Assembly (NCBI GenBank): GCA_030248225.1
Contig: JASANE010017517.1
Location: 1-64,000 of the forward strand
Direction: 5' to 3'
Origin: Trileptium ribeirensis
Taxonomy: Eukaryota; Nematoda; Enoplea; Enoplida; Thoracostomopsidae
Length of the DNA stretch: 64,000 nucleotides
The position numbers and the translations under genes were made by a program. Each line of letters begins with the position of its first letter. Position 1 is the stretch's first letter. The notes below the pieces were generated by a model. It saw only the letters and a program-made list of their open reading frames with translations. It did no database searches and was not told the origin of the DNA. Shown here in pieces: positions 12,357 to 24,500 of this stretch.

Positions 12357-12858
12357 GTAATACATAGTAATACAATAAATCTGCTGGACTAAACTTGAAT
12401 AAATACTGGACTAAAGTTGAATGAATGCTGAACTAAATTTGAAGCATATATTCTGGCTTTGAAAAATGACTGAGGCCTCTCCCGCCCACACTTTAGGAAG
12501 TCTCCCCGATTTGATATTGATTCAGAGCGTACATCAAGGGGTTGAAAAACCTGTTAGTGGACTCGGAGCGATTTAGTAAGGCAGTTACGACTCTAATAAT
12601 ATAATCAGTACCTAAAATGACTACGCAAAGCAAAAAATGTCATAAGTGTGTCAAAAACATCTACAAAACATTGGAATTTTGTCCCCCATTCTAGGTGAAT
12701 GAACATGTGAGCCCCATGGTGATGCTCCAGATTTCTTTGGAGAGTGGAATGCAGAGTTTGTATCAATAAGTTTAATACTGAACGCATATGCGTTAATATT
12801 ATGAAGCAATGTTCTTTTATATAATGATCCATAGCGGAACCACGACTGACAAGCTGTC

Positions 12859-13393
12859 TACCTCCGTGGTTATTTTAGAGGGGGAAGGGGGGGCGAAGCC
12901 AAGGATCGGCTCCCCTCCGCTCCCGGCGAGCTCCCCCACCTAGACCCCGACCCCTACTTTTTTGCAAAAACGACCTCTTAAAATTTACGTTTTTTTCAAA
13001 AATTTGACCTCTTAAAAGGGGTCACAATTTTCATTTCTAGTGGCGTTTCATTTTTTCGATAAAACGGTAATATTTCAATTTTAAAAACCTGCATAACGTA
13101 AGTCTGAAATACGTAACAATATATACACGCATATAGTAGGCTAATCGATCAATTATTTTGATCACCAAACCTAAAATTATGCATGTATATAAATATTATG
13201 GCCAAAGCTGAAAAAAAACCAGCGCCACAGAGGTATGTTGGACACCTGAAAGAAAAAATATATTGTATTAATTTTTATAAATTCACTGACCCCTTAAGGG
13301 GTCATGACACCTACTTTCCGAAATGACCCCTTGTCAGTAAATTTTTCCGTTTACTGACCCCTATCTGGGGGGCGTAAAATAACCCCGGTACCT
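12859..13393. mobile_element. Possible MITE, ~530 bp, with GGTTATTTTA ends
   Basis: The left end CCTCCGTGGTTATTTTA (from 12861) is mirrored by TAAAATAACCCCGG (to 13389), with TA on both sides. The interior repeats 'gacctcttaaaa' and 'gaccccttaaggggtca' motifs in both orientations. No open frame of note is present. Confidence 0.5.
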
Positions 13394-13539
13394 GCCCGTA
13401 TAAATTTGAAGAAACATGCTAGCATTCTTCGAATGTTTTTGGGTCATATATTTCCAAGCGGATTTAAGCAATATTTTAGTTTCGCTGTTTCTTCTTCAAA
13501 AGCATTTCACTGCATTCAAGATTATAATAAATCTTTTAG

Positions 13540-14180
13540 CTTGTGTTATCGCCGAGAAGGTTAATTCTGAGTATTGAACATGTAATTTAGACGGGCGTAC
13601 ACAGCTGAATGGAACATCAACTACAAACTGAATCAAATATCAGCCATGTTACTTGAATAGTTGAGAATAAATATCCGCTTACTGCATATTTAGGGATAAA
13701 TTATTTGACAAAATTGCATCAATAAGATCCATTATATATCTCGCGCTGTTGCGAATATTAATGGCGTAGTAGTGTTTTTTAGTCTCAAACCCCTTATGAC
13801 CCACATCCCACATCCTGAAAAAGCAGCGTAGCAAAACAATCTGCAGTTTTATAGAAGGTTATCAGCTCTGCATAGTGAGCCCAATTTGATTTATCTACAC
13901 CGATTGCCGAGATAAAATAACTTGATTTTAGGGTCCCCTTAACGACCCGATCTAAGTCCGTTCGGCCTGCTTTTTGCGGAAAGATGTTGGAATCGTAGTA
14001 CCTAAGTAAGGATGTTGGAATTTGTGCACTTACGGGCACAAATGGTGATTTCAAGCTATTCCGCATAGCCAAAGTTTAATTATACGTGTTGTCCTAGAAA
14101 TCTAATTTTACCACTATACGACTAGTAACAATTCTTTGCTTCGTTAGTGTCATTCACTACACTAGGTATTCAATTATTGC
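13540..14180 (+). repeat. Dispersed repeat with ~185-bp internal units (copy 2)
   Basis: This aligns with 7770-8640: 'ttagcttgtgttatcgccgagaagg' near the start, 'aatatcagcca.gtt' , 'ctctgcatagtgagcccaatttgatttatctac' and the 'gtcattcact' end. It finishes about 60 bp before the SMG1 exon at 14243. The minus-strand open frame 13794-14072 lies within it and is not a gene. Confidence 0.6.
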
Positions 14181-14242
14181 TGTGTGATAAATATGATGAA
14201 AATATTGTGTGTTCTGAAAAACCACTGACCTTTTACTTATAG

Positions 14243-14402
14243 ACCACTTGCTTAGCAACTGTTATCAGGAAATTGTCAGCTGCTTGGATGCCGCGCTTGT
14301 CTCAGAAATGAAACATTTCATCTTCGAACTTCAACGAATTACCATGCTACGGGACGAGTTATGGACAACAGCGCTGACACATCTGCAACACGAATTTCTC
14401 AG
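14243..14402 (+). CDS. SMG1: SMG1 exon (first helix of the FRB-like domain)
   Basis: The exon encodes NCYQEIVSCLDAAL followed by FELQRITMLRDELWTTALTH and ending LQHEFLR. This matches SMG1 DCYSKIV...ELRRVTVLWDELW, the start of the FRB-like domain that in PI3K-related kinases lies above the active site. The acceptor is ttttacttatag and the leftover G of the previous exon makes GAC. The donor chosen is CTCAG before gtttgc at 14403, exit phase 2. After it the frame stops resembling SMG1. The following intron is 26.3 kb up to the next certain exon, and about 40 residues of the human protein are unaccounted for there. Confidence 0.88.
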
Positions 14403-14457
14403 GTTTGCGGTGTTGACTGCACGTTTTTGTAATTGCGGTAATTTGGTTTGCCCGCAG

Positions 14458-14514
14458 ACCATTGCTGCGTCTAGCCGAATCATGCGCGGATACTGGGGAA
14501 TCTGCTTTGACGTT
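14458..14514 (+). other. Possible short SMG1 exon
   Basis: After a 55-bp gap ending in tttgcccgcag, the sequence continues in a phase that fits the exon before it and reads PLLRLAESCADTGESAL. The start is loosely like the SMG1 helix after the first FRB helix (LR..I..L.DE). A weak donor, gtttat, follows at 14515. The similarity is too short to be sure and its exit phase does not fit the exon at 40706 directly. Confidence 0.25.
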
Positions 14515-15749
14515 TATTTGAATTTTCTCAGTATCTGGATTCCGGAATAGCTCGAAAGGTCTACTTGAATGCCACTTTTCAGGACAAGATTATAGATAAT
14601 TGCTGTAGCTCTAATGCTCAGCATTCCTTAGTCTATGGGAGATACGATTCACAGCGAGAGAACTTTTCACACCGTAACATTATAATTACGGTTTCTGAGT
14701 AACCCAAGGATGCACCAATGAGTAACCGGAACTAAAATATTTGCACCGGCACCGCAATAGTATACTATAGCCGAAACTGGAGCATTAAACTCTAGCTTGA
14801 ACCGGAACCTGTTTGTCGATTTATATTTATGCAGTGAATACAATGAAGTGTGGTACAGGTTCTTATGTATTCGCATGAAAGAACTGACTATTGGGTTGTT
14901 TAACTGGCTAAACACGTTCGTATATTTGTTTTAAACCTACATTGAGTATGTTACTGCTAAGGAAATTTTTTAATTTAAGGGCATTGAAAAGAAACCCGTG
15001 CGGGAAGGAATATAATGATGGGCAAAGTGTGCATATTTTGCTGTGCTAAACAGGTTTGGTGGTGAAAAATACTCTGCATTAATAATGAAATACCGAACTA
15101 TTGCTATATCTAAAAATTTTATCGTGACCATGGTTATGCTGTTAAAATGGATTTATTTGCTTAATGTCTGCATACATGGCGTTGCAGTGGAAAATCCTCT
15201 ATTTGTTTTCAATTTAACACGGTTCTATGATGTATTGCCCTTGGTGTGATGTTTAGTGCTGTACTATAAGGACGTTGCGGTCAAAATGCGGTTTTCATAT
15301 CAAATTACATTATATTTTGCAAGATTGCATTTGTATTTTGTATTAACTAGTATAAGTAATATTTGACGGAGGCAAGACGAGCCACCGAAGGTGGCGAGTC
15401 GCAGCCGGAGGCGTACATTTAACTTTATATATATCAATATACTAGACGCAAAATTTCAATTTTCTCTGTGACTTTTTTTGTTTGTCACAGACAGGTCTGC
15501 AGGTTGAACGCCTGGGCCAATTTTAGAAATTTTTTTTCTTCGTGTTGCATATTCTCTTGCGGAGTGCCCTTTCATTGAGCACTTTTTTCTACGAAAATTG
15601 CTTTGTACTCAAAATTAAGCAAATGTTGCTCAAACTTAGGGATTTTTGCCATTTTTTCAGCTTTTTCACCGCATCTCGACAACCGTTCGTGCTATTTCGG
15701 CGATTTTTTTACATAAAATGTATTTTCACGTTTTCTAAACAGCTGTATA

Positions 15750-15949
15750 TACAGTATTCGCCAAAAATGACCGTCGCATTTCGAGCGAGCGAGTTCGAGC
15801 GAGTCGCGAGCGAGTGGCTCGCTCGAGATTTCGCAACTATTTAAATTAATAGAAAATTCTATTTTTAGAACAAATTTATTTCGAGCGAGTCGCGAGCGAG
15901 TGTCGAGCGAGTCGCGAGCGAGCGACAGTCATTTTTGGCGGGTACTGTA
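15750..15949. mobile_element. Tc1/mariner-like MITE (copy 1)
   Basis: The element at 15752-15947 is bounded by TA on both sides. Its inverted ends are CAGTATTCGCCAAAAATGAC and GTCATTTTTGGCGGGTACTG. The interior holds clusters of cgagcgag and cgcgagcgag next to each inverted end, around a central AT-rich segment. It is 196 bp long. TA duplication and CAGT ends are typical of Tc1/mariner-derived MITEs. Confidence 0.9.
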
Positions 15950-16859
15950 GCTGATTGACGTATTTCATCTCTTTCCTTAAAAATTAAACAAATTCTCTTA
16001 AAATTGACTTAGAGAAACCTAAGTTCATCATATCTCGACAACCGTTCGTGCTATCTCGGTCATTTTTTGACATAACATGTACCTTCACGTTTTCTAAAAG
16101 ACTGTATACGAGTGATCTACTTACCTTTATAAATTCTCTTAAAATTAAGCAAAGTCTCTTAAAATTGAGTGAAAATTATTAAGTGTGTTATAACTTTTGA
16201 ATGACTCGGCCGATTGTTAACCACCATGCCTCCGTCACCCACGTTTACGTGTTACTAGTTTATATTAATTTATATATTATTTATAATCGCAGACGTACAC
16301 ATATTTATGCATATATACATACATGGCGTGGGTGACAACCTTCGAAAACAAGAGAAGCTACAACAAACAAACACGGGAGAGGGTTCCTGATCCCTCGTCC
16401 ACAAGAATAATCGAGGTATGGACCTCGAATTCGGATTCGGCTCCTCAAACCGATCATTTTGATACACAAAGACGAAAAAGAGGAAGACGAGGCCATCCAG
16501 GTTTACGGTAGGAAAACCTAATGCTTCAGGGTCTTCAAACGACGGGGCTTATATTTTAAGAACCAGTGAGTTACATTTTTGAATCAGGTTTAATGTAAGA
16601 AAACACAACGATGGGTGATATGCCCATCGGGAAAATTTCCGGGATCTTCACAAGGATAATGCACCCAAGGTGGTGTCAGCGGGCTCTTACCGGGCTATAA
16701 TGGTTATGTCGGGTCATATATTGTAATTACAAAAATAGATATTTCTAATTCGTACAAATACCCAGATTTCAAATGTATTCACAGTTATTCTTTAATATTG
16801 CGACAGTAAACTTAACCCACGACCATCAATAATCTTATTTTATTATTTCGGTTAAAAAT

Positions 16860-17080
16860 CTGGTCTCATTGGAAATTCAGAAAAGTTTTTTTACCAGAAA
16901 AAAAGCGATACGGAGTTATTGGCCGCAACAGTGATGACCCTCAATTCCTAGGATTCCGTTTTAAAGCGTTTTGTACCGAAAAAAGCTGCCCCTCCTCGAA
17001 ATTCTTAAGCGATACGGAGTTATTGGCTGCAACAGTGGTGACCCTCAATTCCTACGATTCGATCATATTTTGAAGCTCTT
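16860..17080 (-). repeat. Tandem pair related to the large repeat family, reverse orientation
   Basis: The block 'tacggagttattggc.gcaacagtg.tgaccctcaattccta.gattc' occurs at about 16911 and again at about 17011. Its reverse complement resembles 'ggagttgaggtcatcactgttccagcccataactcc' at 5197, a block of the large repeat family. Confidence 0.5.
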
Positions 17081-17829
17081 TTTGTATATTAATATATTCC
17101 AGTGTTCATAGAATGCTTATAATAATCACGAAATTATGAACAACCATTGAACGATGAACTACCATTGAATTATTTAATACATCGCATTAGCAATATAGGA
17201 GCAGGAAGGTCAATCAAGTTTCGATTGGCCGTACTAATGCTTATAATAATCACGAAATTATGAACAAATGATAGAATGAAGATACAAATCGAGTGGTATT
17301 TGCTTTAGGTAACCACATATCATACCTGGATAAATCAAGTACACGCCCAATGGTTCATGAAATTTAACCAATACTTAATTATGATTACAACGGCAAATCA
17401 TACATTTACGACAGTAGCTCACGTAATCGTAACAGTCGGTTATACAATTGGAGTAATGGCCCATACAGTGATAATAATAGATCATACAAACAGAAATTTG
17501 TTCATACAAATTTAACTTGGTCAAGATAATAATAGATCATACAAATTAATTTATATAAATAATGCCTAATTCATTACGGTCAAAAATACTCAATTTATAC
17601 TCGATCAACATGTACACATATTCACTCGGGGAATTGGAATTGGGATTTTGTTCAAGACAATTGATTTCAGTGTTTGAGCTCCTAAAGTTGAGCATCCTTC
17701 AGAATCTTGCGGGATTCATGGGTCTTAAGTTATGATCCAAGTTCGAATATGTGTGCGAGTACATTACGAACAAGCATGTACTTATACAATAACAGAAGCA
17801 CGATCAATGCGCAATATATATACAGTACA

Positions 17830-17979
17830 TACAGTACTCGCCAAAAATTACCGTCGCGTTTCGAGCGAGCGAGTTCGAGCTTTCGAAACTATTTAAATTA
17901 ATAGAAAATTCTATTTTTAGAACAAATTTATTTCGAGCGAGTCGCGAGCTAGCGACAGTCATTTTTGACGGGTACTGTA
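17830..17979. mobile_element. Tc1/mariner-like MITE (copy 2, shorter)
   Basis: The element at 17832-17977 is flanked by TA, has ends CAGTACTCGCCAAAAATTAC and GTCATTTTTGACGGGTACTG, and is 146 bp long. It shares the central 'aactatttaaattaatagaaaattc' segment with copy 1 but has fewer cgagcgag units. Confidence 0.9.
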
Positions 17980-17999
17980 CAACATAGGGTATAGCATTC

Positions 18000-18930
18000 A
18001 AAGGATTTAACGACCAAGATATTCATAGCAATAATATAACATAAATAGTTCATGGTAATATATTAGGAGTGCTCTTCAGGTGCTCAATTTCGATATTACT
18101 TATTTTTCTTACTAGTCGGCAAATCTACTGTCTCAGTTGTGCTACAAATTGACCCTTAATTATTGATTCACTCAGATGATTTGGACAGTTCCTGGTCTCT
18201 GGCATTTGCAGTTCTTGCGAAAATGTAGGTAGGCTCAATTTTCATAACATATATGAGGGTGGATATGTTGGAACTCGGCATGTGCGTTTTGAAATTCAGC
18301 TGATCGCGCAACCATCTCGATATTCTAAAAAGGCGGTGGTGGGGCAATAATAGCCGTAGCGTAATCCGACATCAAATAATCGAAGGTGCACATAATAGAG
18401 TCTTAGAGAGAGGAGAATCCAGTAATTTGTTTTGCCAGGGGTTTCTTTCGAAGTGCGGACAAATATCCACCTAAAATGACGATAGTTTTGGTATGCGCGG
18501 TAATAAGGTAGGTTGCCATTCGGATTAGGAATTCCATAGTCGCTTCCGGCCAACTATGGACAAAATAGTCGGGCTCCCTGTTGAGTTCCAGTAACGGATC
18601 GGTGGTGATATCATCAAGGATTACCATGTTACTATGTTTTAATACCATTACTTGTATATATTATGTTTTAATATCATACATATATGTACCATGTATCCGC
18701 TTATTTTGTCAATATATTTAAACCTTGGTAGAGAAGGATAAGTAGTCGAATCACACCCCAATTTTTGCGTCTCTTCTCACTAGCATCCCTGGACCGGAAC
18801 CTACCATTTTCTATTTATTAACAGCCTTAAGTTTACTTGGACAAGACGATTAACGAATTGTTATTATTATCGAGCGATTAGCTAGCCTCTGGCGCCCTGT
18901 TAGCTGTATCGTTAAACCCACTTTTTTGCC
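18000..18930. other. Unassigned intron sequence
   Basis: Two overlapping minus-strand open frames (18296-18553 and 18403-18648) show no family resemblance, no splice context and no conserved motif that I recognise. I treat the stretch as intron. Confidence 0.35.
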
Positions 18931-18939
18931 TCAAACTTC

Positions 18940-19483
18940 TTTTAGTAGGGTCGCGAGTCGTAGCGTGGTTCGCCTACCATTTAATGTGTAAGTTCAACTG
19001 AATTGTGCGAACTTTCCAAAGATCCAACGCTGCTGACGAGTATACGAAAGGACCCCTTGATAAACGCCGAATTCAAACGATACGACATTAAGCGTCTAGG
19101 GATTTGCGGACCCCACTGGGGCGGCACTAGTCATAAATTAAATAGGCGAAAATCTCAATGGACCAACCCCAACGATCTATCCGATCAAAACTTCCAGGTT
19201 GGACCCGGATAGGGGATACCGGTATGGTCTGCTTGGCCCGTGAGCAGGTGACAGATCCAATCTCTCTGGAGATCTCAAAGGTAGTACACTACGTGCGCAA
19301 CCCATCCGGCGGAACCGAACACATTCCGTGAAGCGCTCCTGCGGCTTGCTAAGCTCTGTGGATTCTTGGGACCGACCGATGAGGATACTACGGAATGAGT
19401 TCTCCAGATCCGTCCCTGAGGTTACAATAGCTGGGACTGCATGGGCATTGCGTTTGGAAATGCGCAGCGCAGCAGCGTCACGT
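18940..19483 (+). repeat. 3' part of the large repeat family
   Basis: It contains the 'gtagcgtggttcgcctac' block, the 'cattaagcgtctagggatttg' block (19083) and the conserved 3' segment from tatggtctgcttgg (19221) to gcagcgtcacgt (19483). The same right boundary ends the copies at 31475 and 60686. Open frames on both strands at 19177-19630 lie in it and are not genes. Confidence 0.75.
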
Positions 19484-20319
19484 CTTTTGCGAGCCATTTG
19501 GGGGCTATGCCCTGAGATAATTTCGATGGTCTCACCGACACCCCGTGAGTCAACTTCGACGGTCTCAATGACACGTCGTGAGTGTAATTTCGATGGTTTC
19601 ACCGATATACCGTCAGAATGGTTTTGGTAGTCTCATCGGCGTATCCTGGTTCCGCTTCAAGGAATAAATAAGCCGCTCCTTTGGCCCATGTTTCCCTATA
19701 TAAAGATAATACTAATACGTTAAATCACCACTAATTGTACAAATTAGTGGTTCGGTGATAACATTTTGTTCGAAACTAAAACCATTTTATTAAGTATTAT
19801 ATTTACCAAGTTAGGCTTATCTATAGTAGATTTTGTTTCTCGCTAACCTGCGACAGGTACTCAGGGAGGACATAAGGGGAAATTTTTTAAGTAAATTTTG
19901 ACCTGAGTAGTTTCAATAACTTAATCTCGCAATAAGTAAAAGTAACGATGTTTCAGTTCAGACACACAAGAAATGTTTTTCATCTATCCATCGTTCTCCG
20001 GTGGAAAATTTTTGGGGGCTTTGTCTCCAACCCTTTTCATTAAGGTTCCAAACGAAGGTTCCGGTCGGAAAGTATCTTGATATCCTGCTGATCTAAATCG
20101 TTCGAATTATCTACAGTTTTAGGTTACTTAAGGACCATAATGATTGCTGGAATCAGAGAGTATTCGTAAATGGGTAAATCAGGTAAAATGTATGTTTATT
20201 TCGTAATAACCTAATAAATTAAGTAGAACTTAATAAAATTCTCAAATACAGAAATAATAAGGATGTGTACGTAATAATTTCCTATAACTTTCTTAGGAAA
20301 AAAATTTTTTATGTAACCT

Positions 20320-20760
20320 CGGTCGGCTCAAGATCAAATTTCCCAACTCCTAACTTGACTAAGGAAATCATTTAAAATTAAGTTTCCGCGAGTGACGCGT
20401 TTATTTTATGCCCTAACTCATGACCGAGGGGAATTCAGAATGACTTCAGCAAGATTGAAAAGTTTCCTACAGGTCGACTAAGATCAGGCTTCCGCGGTTG
20501 ATGGACAACGAAAGACCGGACTGGGCGCGCAAGCAGAGAAGGGGCGATGGCTACTAAAATACTACCCTAGAATAGAAACTTTCTGTTTCTGACAACCCTT
20601 TCCTTTTCCCTTTCCGTGTCTGGCTGGTCAACGACAACTTCGCGTTTCCACACCCACACTTACATACCGCTCCGGATCCTTCGTCGCCCAGCCACCGTCC
20701 ATGTGCCCGCGCCCTACAAACAAATACAAAAGACAAACGTAAAATCATTAAATAAAATAA
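20320..20760 (-). repeat. Inverted fragment of the large repeat family
   Basis: The reverse complement of the gcgagtgacgcg...ccctaactcatg stretch (20385-20430) corresponds to the 'gagttagggcacaacctaatcgcggcactcgcg' block at 6127 and its relative at 27900. The repeat identity is partial and the ends are unclear. Confidence 0.45.
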
Positions 20761-20822
20761 GCGTCGGAGCTGACAGTAAAATCGTCCGAATCTGCCTAAA
20801 TCAAACTGAATCGAAGATTTTA

Positions 20823-21266
20823 TGTGCGAGTAAACTTAAGGTGACCTCACCAACCATCCTATTGTGTAATTTTGTTAGCGAACGGTTTTTGGTCAATTGA
20901 AATTCGGCATAAGACTGTTTGCGAACACAGCGCTCGGGATTGAAATCTAACCGTTCAAACATTCAAGTAAAATTACCCAAATTTTTGAGAGCGGAAATGT
21001 GCGAACACCAACAGCTTAACTATTGGATCGATTTGATTGTGGCGGCACTTTTGCATTAAATTTGTTCGCGAACAATGAATAATCCAAATTTAAGCGATTA
21101 GGCATTGGGGAACCGAATTTCTGCACTTGAATTTAATTTTGCCAATTTTCGGCTAAAAAGTCGAATGAAACTCAGCCTGTTTTCCGTAGCAATCGTTTGC
21201 GAATCTATATCGGTAATAACAAAATAAGGATGGTAAGTTGGTTCACCTTATGTTAACTCACGCACA
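20823..21266. mobile_element. PIF/Harbinger-like MITE (copy 2)
   Basis: The inverted ends are TGTGCGAGTAAACTTAAGGT at 20823 and, at the right, the reverse complement TGTGCGTGAGTTAACATAAG. The interior follows copy 1, with 'gcgaacggtttttggtcaattgaaattc' and 'gaacacagcgctcg'. The flanks TTA and ACT do not match, so the target duplication has decayed or the right end has changed. Confidence 0.75.
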
Positions 21267-21719
21267 ACTCAGAAAGAGTTATCCTCCACTGTCGGTTTCA
21301 TTGTTTCCCGTCTCCGACCAATGAGAGACAATTTAATCAAGGCCAGAGTTTCAGTCTTTTCTCGATCTAACCAATTGAATTTTAAAATTGGGACTGCTAC
21401 ACTCTTAATTGATAACATAAATGGAACCACGATCTGATTCACCGTCTCATGCGACATGTTAGTGTAGCTAGTTCCTCACTTCAGTTCCTGTTTCTCCCAG
21501 ACATTTTTCTACACGACCAAAAAATACGCCAGTTTTTCACCGCGAGTTTAAAAATATGCCAATTTTTCCCTATGGAACTAAAAAATCTTTAAATTTTTGT
21601 CCGGAGGGTCTAAGAACAATACTAGCTGCCGTCAGTTAATAGGGTTTCATGATACAATTTGCGTTGTTATTGTATATTTAATGTAACAGATCCATACGGA
21701 TCGTTACGAGGTGGATTAA

Positions 21720-22050
21720 TCTTGACCATTGCCTAATGGCAAGCTTTTCTCGAAAACCGATAATTTTGGCCACACTCTAATGGCCAACATTTACAATAAT
21801 CCTGGCCACGCTCAAATGGCCAACATTTATAAACTCCCCAATAATCCTGGCCACACTCCAATGGCCAACATTTATAAACTCCCCAATAATCCTGGCCACA
21901 CTCCAGTGGCCAACATTTATAAATTCCCCCAACAATCCTGGCCCACGGTATAATGGCCAACATTTTTTCAAATGCCAATAATCATGTAATGGCCAACATT
22001 TTGACAAGTTCCATAATAATCCTGGCCATAGCCTAATGGTCAACATTTTC
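21720..22050 (+). repeat. Tandem array, 8 units of ~45 bp
   Basis: The core 'taatggccaacattt' starts near 21734, 21779, 21815, 21860, 21905, 21952, 21988 and 22035, giving steps of 45 bp or 36 bp. Units carry 'ataatcctggccacactc'. There are no unique spacers between repeats. The open frames on both strands at 21729-22046 are repeat translations. The block before the array ('taacagatcc...gttacgag') recurs at 49065. Confidence 0.85.
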
Positions 22051-22059
22051 GAATTTGCG

Positions 22060-24500
22060 AATGTTCCCCAACGTAGAACACCTCATGGAAATAACCCAAT
22101 CGGGTATGAAACCCACTGTAGCACCGGAATACGCACGTAAATGGGATTAGAATCCATATATATAATCTGTGAAGTAAAGATACCAGTCGATTTCCCCGTG
22201 TATACCGTACCGACAGTAAAGCTCTGCCGTCACCACTTTGTAAACCGTATGGTAAACCATATGGGTCATAATCTCAATTGATGCGCCACTTTTGAAGCCA
22301 GAAATGAAACTTATAGTACTGGTTTGCATTCTGTACCATCGGACAGCAAAATCTCTGAATTTCCTGAAAAAGTATAGATTACAAATTGAGTTTTTCCTGT
22401 GAAAACTTCTACGCTACTTCAAAGTCTTGTGGAATAAAGGGTTTATTGAAACACAAAAACACAACAAAATGAGACGAATGTTACAAAATATATGTGAATA
22501 TTGAGTTTTCTGCAGAGAGTGCAATCATATCCAGCGCGTTATACCCCAAAAGTCAGGAAAACCCGATTTCTCAACGACATACTATCAATTATAGTAGTAA
22601 ATTTGCTAATTCTATACACATATGGCCGTGAAAGTTTCTGTATCATTGGCAATTTTAATAGTTATGCGCTGCTTTTTTGGTACAAACATTCCTGTATGGT
22701 AGCAAATTATCGGGCAAAACCTTATGTGAATAAGCTTACCAGAAACAAAGTTATTGCTTCTGAAAGGGTCAAGGCGGGTGGGGTACATATCTACACAGGG
22801 GAGGTACAGGGTTAGTTGAGGGTTGGATACGTGCGTATAGAATGCCCCATGCCACCATAAAACTGCTGCCCGGGTCTTAGTATTTAACAATTAGAATAAT
22901 TAACACTCAATGTTTCCAAAGCACCTCGACTATATGGGTGCGCAACTTAGTCCGGGAGTGTACACATTTTAACCTAGTAGCGTACATGTGTTTTAGGTAT
23001 TAATTAATGATTTAAACAATTCCATGTTAGTCGGAGTGTTTCTAGTAGTAATGTAACAACATATGGCACTTTGGATCTAAGGAACAACAAGGTCGGGGGA
23101 GGTACATTGTTGGTCGGGAGGGGTACACATTCTTAAACTGCTTCTCATAGCGCACTGACGGTGAATAAATTATGCGCTCTCAAGTGTTGTGAAGGTATGA
23201 CAACCCAGTAATAGCGCAAAGTTCTGCAGTTGCGGTCAGAAATAACATCGGAAAATTCGTTCAATCGCATGTTTGGTTAATTAGTCTATGCTTCCGCGTT
23301 AAATATTCAACTATGATCGTGTATTGGAAGAAATTTCTGGCCGCAACCGCAACTCGAAATGCATGCACAATAGCAAACTTCGAAGTTCAGAAAATAATAG
23401 CTCAGTTTCAAAATATATGTATGGCTGCTAAAATTCAAACGATATATAGATAATCATTACCAAAACGTATGAAATCAGTTTTGCTTAGTGAACTGCTTAA
23501 AAAGTTTTCGGCTATTTGGTATTGCTAGCCAGGAAAACGAAGGGCACGGCCTGTTCCATGTGTTGTTGTATTGGAAACTAGCATTAGAATGTCACTGTCC
23601 AGAAACAGTAGCCCGCTCAAGAGCGCCGCATTGGAAACACTCGTCATATACTTGACATAAACCCTGTCCTTCCTTTGGCGTAAGCGCTTCAGCCACATAC
23701 CATGCGTTCTCATACACAACCGCAACTAAGTCCCCAGCGTTAGTGTAAACCGGTTGCAAAGTAACAGTTGGAGCGAGTGGTTTTGTTTTGACAGTCTTTG
23801 CTTTAACTAAAGCAAACGTAACTGCTAATTTAGTGAATTAGGACCACATGCACCTGTGGGACAAATGTCGTATGCGCATGAAGTGGTCCACGCTCGGACC
23901 GCACTAGGATTGTCCTGTCCTACAGGTTTGATACAATAACTGCTATAGGTCGAGTGGGGGTACATATTGCAGTCGGGAGGGGTACATGCGTACTACAAAG
24001 CCTTTTGGCAACAGCGGATGTTCTCAAGTATCCAGTATAATTATGCACTTGGGTAGTCCATAAACATAAGCAAAAATGACTGTTATCGGTCCAATATTTC
24101 TGCTTGGTCGGGGAGGGGTACACAACCACCCAAAATTTTTCTGTTTTTTCATAAATTGCAACATGATGCTCCCACCCATTACATAACGGCAGTAATTTTT
24201 GCAAAGATACTTGTGACGGACTTCTAGAGTACAACGGACAAGGCCCTTTTGGGACAACTATATACCTGTTTTTTATATATCCAAATCATCTTGCTAGATT
24301 TAAACCGTGTCGGGAGGGGTACATTCTACAGTAAGTCGGATGCTCCTCTCAGCCACATAAGGGCAACATTACGCAGCAAGATGAATTTTTCGGAAAGTGC
24401 ATATCAGTAATGTGGCAACATGATAAACACTTCCTTTGTGCAGTTATCTTACACACCGATGAGGACCGCGCTGCTAAACTTAGATATGTATTTTGGCATC
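22060..24500. other. Unassigned intron sequence with a recurring TCGGGAGGGGTACA motif
   Basis: No gene is recognised; open frames at 22501-22890 and 23920-24257 lack motifs or splice context. The 14-mer TCGGGAGGGGTACA or a close variant occurs near 23112, 23962, 24109 and 24310, with weaker forms at 22775 and 23096, and a reverse-strand form near 24658. Confidence 0.5.

Noticed and set aside
18403..18648. 81-codon minus-strand open frame of ordinary amino-acid composition
   Set aside because: No recognisable family, no splice sites that extend it, and an overlapping frame is equally open.
21720..22050. CRISPR-like spaced repeats
   Set aside because: Units are contiguous degenerate tandem repeats without unique spacers, in an animal genome. 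The same holds for 53110-53400.
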